Source: Cryobacterium tepidiphilum (lineage in GTDB: Bacteria; Actinomycetota; Actinomycetes; Actinomycetales; Microbacteriaceae). From it: 64,000 bases of DNA. Under the pieces are notes generated by a model. The model was not told the DNA's origin. It did no database searches and saw only the letters and a program-made list of their open reading frames with translations. The stretch lies in assembly GCF_003716325.1 (NCBI RefSeq), contig NZ_RDSR01000005.1, positions 62,001-126,000 of the forward strand, in the 5' to 3' direction. This document shows, piece after piece, positions 16,433 to 24,671 of the stretch; position 1 is the first letter of the stretch, and each line of letters starts with the position of its first letter. The position numbers and the translations under genes are program-made.

Positions 16433-17196
16433 ACGCCCTCGCAAGGTTCTCCCTCGACGGCAAGGTCGCCCTGGTCACCGGCGGAAGCCGGGGACTCGGC
16501 CGCGCCATGGCGGAAGCGCTCGGTGACGCCGGCGCATCCGTCGCGGTGACGGCCCGCACGCTGGACGCGGCGCAGGCCGCCGCCGCCGCGCTTCGCGAAC
16601 GCGGCATCCGCTCCTACGCGGTGCAGCTCGAGGTCACCGACGTCGACGACGTCGAACGGGCGGTCGACGCGGTGAGCGCCGAGTTCGGGCCCATCGACAT
16701 CCTGCTGAACAACGCCGGGATCGGCGTCGGCGGCGCCGCGTTCGACACCCCGGACGCTGCCTGGCACGACGTCTTCGCCACCAACGTCGACGGGCTCTGG
16801 TACTGCAGCCGCGCCGTCGGCCGGCGCATGGCCGAGCGCGGCGGCGGCGTGATCGTGAACGTGGGGTCGATGTCGGCGGAGATCGTGAACCGCCCCCGCT
16901 GGCAGGCGTCGTACCTGGCGTCGAAGGCGGCGGTGCACCAGCTGACGAAGGCGCTGGCCGCGGAGTGGGCGCCGCACGGCATCCGCGTGAACGCGATGGC
17001 CCCGGGCTACTTCCTCACCGAGATGTCGCCGGTTGACCAGCCGGAGTACCAGGAGTGGTGCGTGGAACCGGCCGCCATGAGGCGTTACGGGATGCCGGCG
17101 GAGCTGGGCCCGGTGGCGATCTTCCTCGCGAGCGACGCCTCGAGCTTCATGACCGGCTCCATCGTCACGGTCGACGGCGGGTTCACGCTCTTCTAG
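16429..17196 (+). CDS. short-chain dehydrogenase/reductase
   Basis: This 255-residue classical SDR has cofactor motif TGGSRGLG, the NNAG motif (LLNNAGIGVGG), catalytic Ser near SMSAE, and the Tyr-x-x-x-Lys pair in SYLASKAAV, followed by the conserved APGYFLTEM and C-terminal SSFMTGSIVTVDGG. It probably interconverts a hydroxyl and a keto group on a sugar or polyol with NAD(P)H. The ATG overlaps the preceding gene by 4 bp (ATGA), making it the last gene of the repressor-Gfo-SDR operon. Its stop and that of the convergent EI24 gene share the palindrome CTAG. Confidence 0.9.
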   Translation: MNALARFSLDGKVALVTGGSRGLGRAMAEALGDAGASVAVTARTLDAAQAAAAALRERGIRSYAVQLEVTDVDDVERAVDAVSAEFGPIDILLNNAGIGVGGAAFDTPDAAWHDVFATNVDGLWYCSRAVGRRMAERGGGVIVNVGSMSAEIVNRPRWQASYLASKAAVHQLTKALAAEWAPHGIRVNAMAPGYFLTEMSPVDQPEYQEWCVEPAAMRRYGMPAELGPVAIFLASDASSFMTGSIVTVDGGFTLF

Positions 17197-17993
17197 CCCG
17201 CGGCGGTGCCGTGCCCGGACCGGGTGAGCGCCGCCCGGCTGAGCAGCGTCGCGCCCGCGACCGCCGCCGGCATGACCACCACCGCACCGAGCGGCACGAG
17301 GAACAGTAAGTAGGTCGCGACCCCGAAACCGAGCGTGGCCGCCCGGTCGGCGCCCAGCATCCGTCGCCGGTCGGCCAGCGCGAGCCCGCGCGCGTCGAAC
17401 GCGAAGCCCGTGAGCTCGACGGCGAGGAACCAGCCGCCCACGAAAGCGCCGAGCACCGGCACGATCGTCTGCCCGACCACGGGGATGAACCCCAGCGCGA
17501 ACAGCACGAGGCCGATGACCAGGCTCGCTGCGAGCAGGCGAAGGCCGTCGCGGATGCCGCGGGCCAGCGACCCCCAGAACGGCTGGTCGCCGGCGGGCTC
17601 GTCGCCGACCCGTTCCTCCACGCGGCGCCAGATGCGCTCGTAGAACGGGTCGCCCACGATGAGGGTGATCGCCGTGTAGGTGAACAGCGCGACGATGAGC
17701 ACGAGCCCCGACACGGCGATGCCCGCGATGATCCGCGTCGTCACGCGGAAGGTGTCGTCCCAGCCGGAGGCGAACGGCGTCAGCCACGCGCTGATCGCCG
17801 GCAGGTTCAGGGCGAACACGACCAGGGCCGCCGTGTACACCGCGCCCACCACGAGCGCGGGCAGCGCGCCGAGCAGCATCAGCCGGGGGGAGCGGGCCCA
17901 GAGGCGGAAGCCCTGCCCGAGGTAGCCGACGCCGGCGAAGAACCGGCCCAGCGCCCCCACGCTAGCGGTCTTCAGCGGCGCGGGAACCCGCAT
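17193..17993 (-). CDS. EI24-domain membrane protein
   Basis: This 266-residue protein has about five or six membrane helices and the EI24/CysZ-like pattern, with GFRLWARSPRLMLLGALPALVVG near the start and the conserved VGDPFYERIWRRVEE segment. CysZ proteins conduct sulfate, while actinobacterial EI24 members are mostly uncharacterised. It starts within the 3' end of the BCCT gene (32-bp overlap), so the two are probably cotranscribed. The physiological substrate is unknown. Confidence 0.8.
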   Translation of the reverse strand: MRVPAPLKTASVGALGRFFAGVGYLGQGFRLWARSPRLMLLGALPALVVGAVYTAALVVFALNLPAISAWLTPFASGWDDTFRVTTRIIAGIAVSGLVLIVALFTYTAITLIVGDPFYERIWRRVEERVGDEPAGDQPFWGSLARGIRDGLRLLAASLVIGLVLFALGFIPVVGQTIVPVLGAFVGGWFLAVELTGFAFDARGLALADRRRMLGADRAATLGFGVATYLLFLVPLGAVVVMPAAVAGATLLSRAALTRSGHGTAAG

Positions 17994-19683
17994 CCGTCAC
18001 GTCGACCGCCTCGTCGGCGGAGTCGGTCGACGGATTCGTGAACGGCACGGTGCGGATGGACGACGTCGCCATGCGCACCGGGCCGAGCGTGCGTTGTCGC
18101 AGCGGGTCGCGCCGCAGGTCGACGTAGAGCGACACGCACAACCCGATGATGATGAGCACGAACGGGCTCGCCGCGAGGATCGTGAACGTCTGCAACGCGC
18201 CGAGACCGCCGACGTAGAGCAGCACCGCCGCGACGGCGCCGGTGAGCACCGCCCACATGACGACGAGCGGCTTCCAGGGTTCCTTGCGGCCCCTGCTGGA
18301 GAGTGTGCCGAGCACGAGGGCGCCGGCGTCGGCGCCGCTGATGAAGAACACCGCCGTCAGCACCATCACCACGAGGGCCGACCCGATGAAGAACGGGTAC
18401 TGCTGCAGGGCGGCGAAGAAGCCCGCCGCCTCGCTGCCGGTGCCGGCGATGTCGACGCCGTTCAGCTGCAGGTTGAGCCCCGCGCCGCCGAAGACGATGA
18501 ACCAGAGAATGCTGACACCGGTGGGCACCAGCAGCACGCCGAGCACGAACTCGCGGATGGTGCGGCCCCGCGAGATGCGGGCGATGAAGGTGCCGACGAA
18601 CGGGGTCCACGAGATCCACCAGGCCCAGTAGAAGATCGTCCAGCTGGCCAGCCAGTCGCTGCCGCCGAAGACGCCGGAGTGGAAGCTCATCGGCACGATG
18701 TCGGTGAGGTACGCGCCGATCGACGACGGCAGCAGGTTGAGGATGAACACCGTCGGCCCGACCACGAACACGAAGACGACGAGCAACGCCGACAGCACCA
18801 TGTTGGTGTTGCTCAGCCACTTGATGCCCTTGGAGACCCCGCTGGCGGCCGAGAAGACGACGCCCACGGTGAGCACGCAGATGATGATGATCGGCAGCGC
18901 GGCGCCGGGGTTCTCGTCGAATTTTCCGGTGCGCAGCAGCGAGATGCCCGCGGCGATCTGCAGGGCGCCGAGGCCCAGGGATGTCGCCGAGCCGAACTTG
19001 GTGCAGATGATCGCGAGGATGTCGATGGGCTTGCCCCAGCCCTTGCCCTCGATGCGTTCCTTGCCGAACAGCGCCTGGAACGGGGAGCTCATCAGGTTGC
19101 CGCGGCCCATCCGGTAGGTGGAGTAGGCCAGCGCCAAGCCCACGACTGAGTAGATGGCCCACGGGTGCAGCCCCCAGTGGAAGAACGTGTACGCCATGGC
19201 TGCGCGGGCGGCGTCCGGGCTGCCGGCGGCGGCCTCGACGAACGGCGGCGGATCGGCGAGGTGGGTGACGGGTTCGTAGACGCCGTAGAACATCAGGCCG
19301 ATGCCCATGCCGGCGCTGAACATCATCGACACCCAAGACAGGGTGGAGAACTCGGTTCCCTCACCCTCGCGGGAGAGGGGGATGCTGCCGTACCGCCCGA
19401 AGGCGAGCACCAGCGAGAAGACGACGAAGCCCGACGCGCCGAGGATGAACAGCCAGCCGAGGTTGTCGGTGACCCAGCCGAGTGCCGCCGTGGCGCTGGT
19501 TCCCACCGCGTCGGTGAAGACCACGCCGAGCACGCAGATGACGATGATGATGCCGGCCGCGACGCCGAAGACCGTCTTGTCGACGGTGGACCAGCCGTCC
19601 TTGAAAGACATGTTCTCCGCCGCGCCCGTCTCTGCGGCGGTGGGTTCCGTCTCGGTCGGTTCGGTCGGCCGGTCGATCGTCAT
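17962..19683 (-). CDS. BCCT-family betaine/choline/carnitine transporter
   Basis: This 573-residue secondary transporter has twelve predicted helices and BCCT signatures: SAGMGIGLMFYGVYEPVTH in helix 3, FFHWGLHPWAIYSVVGL, and the family motif WAWWISWTPFVGTFIARISRG. Members import glycine betaine, choline, carnitine or ectoine with Na+ or H+, mainly for osmoprotection. The start at 19683 has AAGGAG upstream; the longer in-frame start at 19764 is unlikely. The N-terminal tail is acidic and Thr/Glu-rich, and the C-terminal tail is acidic, a region that senses osmotic stress in BetP. No betaine-synthesis gene is adjacent. Confidence 0.92.
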   Translation of the reverse strand: MTIDRPTEPTETEPTAAETGAAENMSFKDGWSTVDKTVFGVAAGIIIVICVLGVVFTDAVGTSATAALGWVTDNLGWLFILGASGFVVFSLVLAFGRYGSIPLSREGEGTEFSTLSWVSMMFSAGMGIGLMFYGVYEPVTHLADPPPFVEAAAGSPDAARAAMAYTFFHWGLHPWAIYSVVGLALAYSTYRMGRGNLMSSPFQALFGKERIEGKGWGKPIDILAIICTKFGSATSLGLGALQIAAGISLLRTGKFDENPGAALPIIIICVLTVGVVFSAASGVSKGIKWLSNTNMVLSALLVVFVFVVGPTVFILNLLPSSIGAYLTDIVPMSFHSGVFGGSDWLASWTIFYWAWWISWTPFVGTFIARISRGRTIREFVLGVLLVPTGVSILWFIVFGGAGLNLQLNGVDIAGTGSEAAGFFAALQQYPFFIGSALVVMVLTAVFFISGADAGALVLGTLSSRGRKEPWKPLVVMWAVLTGAVAAVLLYVGGLGALQTFTILAASPFVLIIIGLCVSLYVDLRRDPLRQRTLGPVRMATSSIRTVPFTNPSTDSADEAVDVTDAGSRAAEDR

Positions 19684-19791
19684 ATCGCTCCTTGCGGTTC
19701 GAGCCGTGACTAGTTCGCACACGTGGGTCATACGGTCGGTGATCCTCACTCCCGACTTTTTCACACGTTACGCGGGGGCAGGGCTCATTAC

Positions 19792-19797
19792 TATAGT
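19792..19797 (+). promoter_or_regulatory. -10-like element, probable leaderless transcript
   Basis: TATAGT ends exactly 7 nt before the ATG at 19805, and no Shine-Dalgarno lies between them. Transcription starting 6-7 nt after a -10 element would begin at or next to the start codon, giving a leaderless message, which is common in actinobacteria. No clear -35 was identified. Confidence 0.5.
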
Positions 19798-19804
19798 TGC
19801 GCCT

Positions 19805-20458
19805 ATGGCAGAGCTTGAGGAGTCCCAACCGGCCGGAGTGACCTGGTACACCCGTGAGGGCGACGAGGGAGAGACCCGTTTCGGCCGGCACGGTGTCGTT
19901 CCAAAGACCGATCTCCGGGTGGCCGCGTACTGCACCTGCGACGAGGCGAACTCCGGCGTGAGCGTGGCGATGTCGGTCGGCGGCCTGCCGCTTCACGTCA
20001 CGACAACGCTCGCCAGCGTGCAGAACGACCTGTTCGACCTCGTGACGGATCTGACCGTTCCGCTGGATGATCCGGAGCCGTCCCCGGCTCGCATCCACCC
20101 CTCCCACATCGAACGCCTGGAGCGGGCGATCGACCACTACGGCGCCGAGGCGACCGACCTTGGCGGTCTCGTGCTGCCCGGGGGAACCATCGGAGCCTCC
20201 CTGCTCTACCAGGCGCGTTGCATCGTGCGCCGCGCGGAGATCTCGGTGTGGGCGGTGATCGAGGCGTATCCGGGACTCGTCAACCCGTTGACGGCGACGT
20301 ACCTGAACCGGCTGTCGACCCTCCTGTTCGTGCTCGCGCGGGAAGCGAACGAGGAGCACGGCGACGTCATGTGGGTGCCCGAGGCATCCGCCCGGGCGAT
20401 GGCACAGGAGGAGTCCGGGAGCGGGCCGGACGAGGTCTCGGACGGCGCTATCGCCTGA
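19805..20458 (+). CDS. PduO-type cob(I)alamin adenosyltransferase-like protein
   Basis: This 217-residue protein follows the PduO pattern in order: WYTREGDEGETRFG (family RTGDxGxT), LRVAAYCTCDEANSGV (family YGTVDELNS), LVLPGGT, ARCIVRRAE, and NPLTATYLNRLSTLLFVLARE. Active enzymes transfer adenosyl from ATP to cob(I)alamin. Several usually invariant positions differ here (REGD for RTGD, CTCDE for GTVDE, NRLST for NRLSD), so activity is uncertain and it could be a divergent or regulatory paralogue. It is divergent from the BCCT gene and probably leaderless. Confidence 0.7.
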   Translation: MAELEESQPAGVTWYTREGDEGETRFGRHGVVPKTDLRVAAYCTCDEANSGVSVAMSVGGLPLHVTTTLASVQNDLFDLVTDLTVPLDDPEPSPARIHPSHIERLERAIDHYGAEATDLGGLVLPGGTIGASLLYQARCIVRRAEISVWAVIEAYPGLVNPLTATYLNRLSTLLFVLAREANEEHGDVMWVPEASARAMAQEESGSGPDEVSDGAIA

Positions 20459-20570
20459 CGCGGGGCCGCCTAGCGTGTCGGCCGCGGCATCCGTGGCAGC
20501 GACACGCGAAAGCGACCCGTTTGGGGGAGTACCGCCGGCTGGCGGATCGGCCGTAGATTCAATCGGACCA

Positions 20571-21389
20571 ATGAGGAGCTCCGTGACCGACAGCATCACC
20601 ATGCGCGAACGATTCGCGGCGCAGTCGGTCATCGAGGAGCTCTTGCACTGCCAGGAATCCCGGCCGCCCCGCTCCTTCCTGGGTCGGCTGTTCGGCGCCT
20701 CGCCGTTGTGCCCCGAGAGCGAGCCGTGGTACCGCGGCGCCAAGGGGGAGCTCGCTGTCGCGTCGTTGCTCACCGGGTTGCCGCACGAGTGGACCGTTTT
20801 CCACGCGCTCCCCGTCGGCAGCGGCGGGTACGGCATCAACCACCTCGTCGTGGGGCCAGGCGGCGTGTTCACGATCAACACCAGGCACTACAGCGGCCAG
20901 GAGGTCTGGGTCGCCGGGCACACCATGCTGATTTCCGGCCGAGGCACGAACGACATCCGCAACGCCGAATTGGAGGCGTCCCGGGTGGGCGCCATGCTCC
21001 GCGAACGGATGCCCATGCTTCCGCCGGTGCAGCCCGTCATCGCCCTCGTCGGAGCCAAGCACGTCATCGTACGTGCCCGGCCCCGCAAGGTGCGGGTGAT
21101 CGAGGCCGGTGACCTCGTGAGCTGGCTCACCAACCTGGTCGTGGTGATGAACGAGTCCGAGCTCGATCTGCTGGTCGACATCCTCGACGAGCCGTCGACG
21201 TGGCAGGCGGCGCCGGTCGTCGTGCACCCCGAGGTGTGGGACAAGTTCGCCGTGCTCGACCACGAGGTGCGGTCGGCGCGGTTCCTGCGCGCAGGGTGGA
21301 CGCTGGCCGGCATGCTCGCGCTGGTGGGGGCATCCGTCAGCGTGCTGCCGCTGCTGCTGCAGTCGATGGCCGGTGGCCTGCTCCCCTAA
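20571..21389 (+). CDS. NERD-domain protein with C-terminal membrane helix
   Basis: This 272-residue protein has a nuclease-related (NERD) domain: the segment YRGAKGELAVASLLTGL begins it, then NHLVVGPGGVFTINTRHYSGQEVWVAG carries the core beta-strands and the basic residue of the restriction-endonuclease-like fold (the usual lysine is replaced by Arg in NTRHYSG). A hydrophobic C-terminal segment (TLAGMLALVGASVSVLPLLL) suggests membrane anchoring. The start is the ATG at 20571; TAGATT ends 10 nt before it and no ribosome site is seen. Function is unknown; a nuclease role is inferred from the domain. Confidence 0.75.
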   Translation: MRSSVTDSITMRERFAAQSVIEELLHCQESRPPRSFLGRLFGASPLCPESEPWYRGAKGELAVASLLTGLPHEWTVFHALPVGSGGYGINHLVVGPGGVFTINTRHYSGQEVWVAGHTMLISGRGTNDIRNAELEASRVGAMLRERMPMLPPVQPVIALVGAKHVIVRARPRKVRVIEAGDLVSWLTNLVVVMNESELDLLVDILDEPSTWQAAPVVVHPEVWDKFAVLDHEVRSARFLRAGWTLAGMLALVGASVSVLPLLLQSMAGGLLP

Positions 21390-21409
21390 GCGCGCTCTGC
21401 CCCGCAGTC

Positions 21410-21449
21410 ACTCACCCAATCAATCAATCACTCACCCACCCACCCACTC
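21410..21449. repeat. short tetranucleotide tandem repeats
   Basis: Successive tetranucleotide runs lie between the NERD stop and a large palindrome: CACT/CACC units, about three copies of CAAT, then about three copies of ACCC. Tetranucleotide tracts can slip, but this one is non-coding. Confidence 0.6.
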
Positions 21450-21516
21450 ACGCGAGTGAGCAGTTTCTGCGGGAATGACGTCCGACGTCATAACCGCAAA
21501 AAGTGCACACTCGCGT
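21450..21516. terminator. 67-bp imperfect palindrome between convergent genes
   Basis: Two 33-nt arms around a single central C (21483) pair at 28 of 33 positions. Arms start ACGCGAGTG, contain TGCGG/CCGCA and meet at TGACGTC-C-GACGTCA. It starts 61 bp after the NERD stop and ends 19 bp before the convergent aldo/keto reductase stop. A bidirectional terminator is the simplest role; a palindromic repeat element is an alternative. Confidence 0.65.
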
Positions 21517-21534
21517 ACGGGCAGGAGCGACCGC

Positions 21535-22539
21535 TCAGGCGGGGCGCTTCTCGGGTGAGACCGTCTTCGCGGGGTCACGCTCGGCGATCCCGCCGATGGC
21601 GTCGTCGATGCGGGAGAGGGTCGCGGCATCGAGGGCGACGCCGCTGGCCTTCACGTTGTCGGCCACCTGTTCCGGGCGCGAGGCGCCCATGATGGCGGAT
21701 GCCACGTTCGGGTTCTGCAGCACCCACGCGATCGCGAGTTGCGCCATGGTGAGTCCGAGGCCGTCGGCGACGGGGGCCAGCTTCTGCACGGCGGAGAGCA
21801 CGCCGTCGGTCATGAAGCGCTTCACCGTGTCGGCGCCGCCCTTCGCGTCGCGGGCGCGGGATCCCTCGGGTGCTTCCGCCCCCGGCTTGTACTTGCCGGT
21901 GAGCACGCCCTGCGCCACCGGCGACCACACGATCTGCGAGATGCCGAGCTCCTCCGAGGCGGGCACCACCTCCTGCTCGATGACCCGCCACAGCATGGAG
22001 TACTGCGGCTGGTTGGAGATCAGCTGGAACCCGAGCTCCTTCGCGAGCTTGGAGGCGTCGCGCAGCTGGTCCGCCGTCCACTCAGACACACCGATATAGA
22101 GGGCCTTCCCCGAGCGCACGACATCGGCGAACGCTTGCATGGTCTCTTCGAGCGGGGTCTCGTGGTCGTAGCGGTGCGCCTGGTACAGGTCGACGTAGTC
22201 GGTCTGCAGCCGCTCGAGCGACCCGTCGATCGACTCGAGGATGTGCTTGCGCGACAACCCCACGTCGTTGTGGCCCTTCGGGCCGGTCGGCCAGTACACC
22301 TTGGTGAAGATCTCCAGCGAGGCGCGACGCTCACTCTTGAGTGCCTCGCCGAGCACCGACTCCGCCGCGGTGTTGGCGTAGGCATCCGCTGTGTCGAATG
22401 TGGTGATGCCGGCGTCGAGGGCGGCGCGCACGCACTTCGTTGCCGTGTCGTTCTCCACCTGTGACCCGTGGGTCAGCCAGTTTCCGTAGGTGATCTCCGA
22501 GATCTTGAGTCCGCTGTGTCCGAGGTATCGAAATTCCAT
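21535..22539 (-). CDS. aldo/keto reductase
   Basis: This 334-residue TIM-barrel NADPH oxidoreductase resembles voltage-gated K+ channel beta-subunit/YghZ-type AKRs. It shows MEFRYLGHSGLKIS at the start, FDTADAYANTAAESVLGEAL with catalytic Asp and Tyr, EIFTKVYW with catalytic Lys, DYVDLYQAHRYD with catalytic His, and cofactor motifs SPVAQGVLTGKY and IMGASRPEQVADN. I start at the ATG at 22539, where the family normally begins; a GTG 9 bp upstream is possible. It reduces aldehydes or ketones, physiological substrate unknown. It is monocistronic. Confidence 0.9.
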   Translation of the reverse strand: MEFRYLGHSGLKISEITYGNWLTHGSQVENDTATKCVRAALDAGITTFDTADAYANTAAESVLGEALKSERRASLEIFTKVYWPTGPKGHNDVGLSRKHILESIDGSLERLQTDYVDLYQAHRYDHETPLEETMQAFADVVRSGKALYIGVSEWTADQLRDASKLAKELGFQLISNQPQYSMLWRVIEQEVVPASEELGISQIVWSPVAQGVLTGKYKPGAEAPEGSRARDAKGGADTVKRFMTDGVLSAVQKLAPVADGLGLTMAQLAIAWVLQNPNVASAIMGASRPEQVADNVKASGVALDAATLSRIDDAIGGIAERDPAKTVSPEKRPA

Positions 22540-22871
22540 GCGTTTCACGTTACGCCCGGCTTTCGACGCAGGGAAAACGGATGCGCGCGGCTGGATTCCG
22601 CGTCACGCCCGCTCACCTGCGGACTTCGCGCGGCGTGCGCCGTCCTCTCGCCGATCTCGGCCCATCGCCAAATCACGAAGCTGAGGGATCTGCGGCGCCA
22701 GCTCGATGCCCGAGAGGTGGGCGCGGCCACGGATCGGTAAGTGCGCACCTGGGCCTGCACGCGTGGCAATGTGTGCTGCAGAGCCAGCGGAAACGCCCGC
22801 GCATGCCCTAGCCTGACTCTGGTGCTGCGACGAGGCGAACGCCCCGCAGCCGGCGGAAGAACGGGGGAAAC
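22540..22871. other. 332-bp intergenic region without a gene
   Basis: This is the gap between two divergent genes and must hold both promoters. I see no credible small reading frame or RNA gene. A TAGCCT hexamer near 22808 is a weak -10 candidate for the ABC genes, and GAAGAACGGGGGAAAC just before 22872 can supply a ribosome site. Confidence 0.4.
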
Positions 22872-23804
22872 GTGATCGAAGCACGCTCATTGACGAAACA
22901 GTACGGCTCGAAGACGGCGGTCGACGGGGTCGATTTCACCGTGGAACCGGGCCTCGTGACCGGGTTCCTCGGACCCAACGGGGCCGGTAAATCCACCACC
23001 ATGCGGATGATCGTGGGCCTTGACCGGCCGACGGCGGGCACTGTCACCGTGAACGGCGCCGCCTACCGCGACCACGCTGCGCCGCTTCGGGAGGTGGGTG
23101 TGCTTCTCGACGCCAAGGCCGTGCACACGGGGCGCACCGCCGAGAAGCATCTGCGGGCGATGGCCGCCACGCACCGCATTGGTCGAAAGCGCGTCGACGA
23201 GGTCATCGCGATGACCGGCCTCGAGTCCGTCGCGCGCAAGCGCGTCGGTGGGTTCTCCCTCGGCATGGGGCAGCGGCTCGGCATCGCGGCCGCCCTGCTC
23301 GGCGACCCGGCCACCCTGATCCTCGACGAACCGGTCAACGGTCTGGACCCCGAGGGCGTGCGCTGGGTGCGCACCCTCGTGCGGCACCTCGCGGCGGAGG
23401 GCCGCACCGTGCTGCTCTCCTCGCACCTGATGAGCGAGATGGCGCAGACGGCCGACCACATCATCGTGCTGGGGCGCGGACGCGTGGTGGCCGACGCATC
23501 CGTTGCTGAAATCGTCGCGATGAGCGGAGCGGGCTCGGTGCGGGTGCGCAGCGCCGACATGGACCGGTTGCTGGGTGCGCTGGCCGCTCCCGAGGTGTCG
23601 GCCACGCCGGCCGCCGACGGGTCAGTGCTCGTCACCGGGCGCACCGCCGAGGACATCGGCGAGGCCGCCGCGAGCCTCGGCGTCGCCGTGCACGAACTGA
23701 CCCCGGTGACCGGGTCGCTCGAAGACGCCTACCTCTCGTTGACCCAGGACGAGGTCGAATACCGTTCGGATGCCGAACCCGCGATCGAAGGAGCCGGCCG
23801 ATGA
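22872..23804 (+). CDS. ABC transporter ATPase, BcrA/CcmA type
   Basis: This 310-residue ATPase has Walker A GPNGAGKST, a family-typical signature (GFSLGMGQRLGIAAALLG), Walker B LILDEPVNGLDPEG and switch His in LLSSHLMSEMAQ. The C-terminal 80 residues are the extra domain common in antibiotic/lantibiotic exporters of the BcrA type. It overlaps the permease gene by 4 bp, and the two form a minimal ABC-2 system. Such pairs export or respond to antimicrobial peptides in Firmicutes; in actinobacteria the substrates are mostly unknown. Confidence 0.9.
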   Translation: MIEARSLTKQYGSKTAVDGVDFTVEPGLVTGFLGPNGAGKSTTMRMIVGLDRPTAGTVTVNGAAYRDHAAPLREVGVLLDAKAVHTGRTAEKHLRAMAATHRIGRKRVDEVIAMTGLESVARKRVGGFSLGMGQRLGIAAALLGDPATLILDEPVNGLDPEGVRWVRTLVRHLAAEGRTVLLSSHLMSEMAQTADHIIVLGRGRVVADASVAEIVAMSGAGSVRVRSADMDRLLGALAAPEVSATPAADGSVLVTGRTAEDIGEAAASLGVAVHELTPVTGSLEDAYLSLTQDEVEYRSDAEPAIEGAGR

Positions 23805-24664
23805 CCGCCACCACCCTGACGCCGACCCGCCGCGCGGCATCGCAGCTCACCTTCGGGGGCATTCTGCGCTCCGAGTGGATCAAGCTCACCAGCCTGCGCT
23901 CGACCGTGTGGTCGTTCGCGCTCATCGTGCTGCTGTCGCTCGGCTTCGGGCTGCTCTTGGCATCAACGTTCAGCCGCCTCGACCCGACCGGCCAGCCCGT
24001 GCAAATGGACGCGTCATCCGCTCGGGACATCACGGTGACGATCTGCACGGCCGGGCTCATGGTCGGCCAGCTCATCGCCGCCGTTCTCGGCGTGCTGGTG
24101 ATGAGCGGTGAGTACTCGACAGGCATGATCAAGTCGACCCTCGCTGCCGTTCCCACGCGCCTGCCCGTTCTGTGGGCGAAGGCGATCGTGCTCTTCGTCA
24201 GCACAACGCTCGTGGGCCTCGTCACCGTGTTCCTCGTGTTCGCGGTCACCGCGCCCGTGCGCACGGGCCGGGGCATCGACGCCAGCCTCGGCGACCCAGC
24301 GCTGCTGCTCGCCCTGGTCGGGGGCGCCGTCTACCTCGGGCTCGTCGCCGTTTTCGCGCTCGGTGTCGGCACGGTCGTGCGCAGCAGCGCGGGCGGCATC
24401 GCTGTCGCCTTGGGCGTGATGCTCGTGCTGCCGGTGCTCGTGCAGATGCTCGGCAGCGTGGCGGAATGGGCGCGCGGGATCACGCCGAACCTGCTCTCGA
24501 ACGCCGGCCAGGCCATGTACGCCGTCCCGGTCGAGCTGCCGCCGGGCGTCGATGCCGGGCCCGGGGCGGCCCTGCCTCCCGGCGTCGCGAGCCTCGTCGT
24601 GCTGGCCTGGGCGCTCGTCGCGCTCGCCCTCGGGGCCGTCGCACTCCGTCGCCGGGACGCCTGA
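23801..24664 (+). CDS. ABC-2 type permease
   Basis: This 287-residue membrane protein has about six helices, starting after a cytoplasmic GGILRSEWIKLTSLRST segment that is typical of actinobacterial ABC-2 permeases of the BcrB type. GEYSTGMIKSTLAAVPTR is the conserved cytoplasmic loop that probably contacts the ATPase. It overlaps the ATPase gene by 4 bp (ATGA). Direction is probably export; substrate unknown. Confidence 0.87.
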   Translation: MTATTLTPTRRAASQLTFGGILRSEWIKLTSLRSTVWSFALIVLLSLGFGLLLASTFSRLDPTGQPVQMDASSARDITVTICTAGLMVGQLIAAVLGVLVMSGEYSTGMIKSTLAAVPTRLPVLWAKAIVLFVSTTLVGLVTVFLVFAVTAPVRTGRGIDASLGDPALLLALVGGAVYLGLVAVFALGVGTVVRSSAGGIAVALGVMLVLPVLVQMLGSVAEWARGITPNLLSNAGQAMYAVPVELPPGVDAGPGAALPPGVASLVVLAWALVALALGAVALRRRDA

Positions 24665-24671
24665 GCCGGCC

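Noticed and set aside
21410-21449. Possible CRISPR-like array
   Set aside because: Repeats are only tetranucleotides without spacers, and no cas gene is present.
21484-21516. Phage or integrase attachment site in the large palindrome
   Set aside because: No integrase, tRNA or duplicated core sequence is present nearby.
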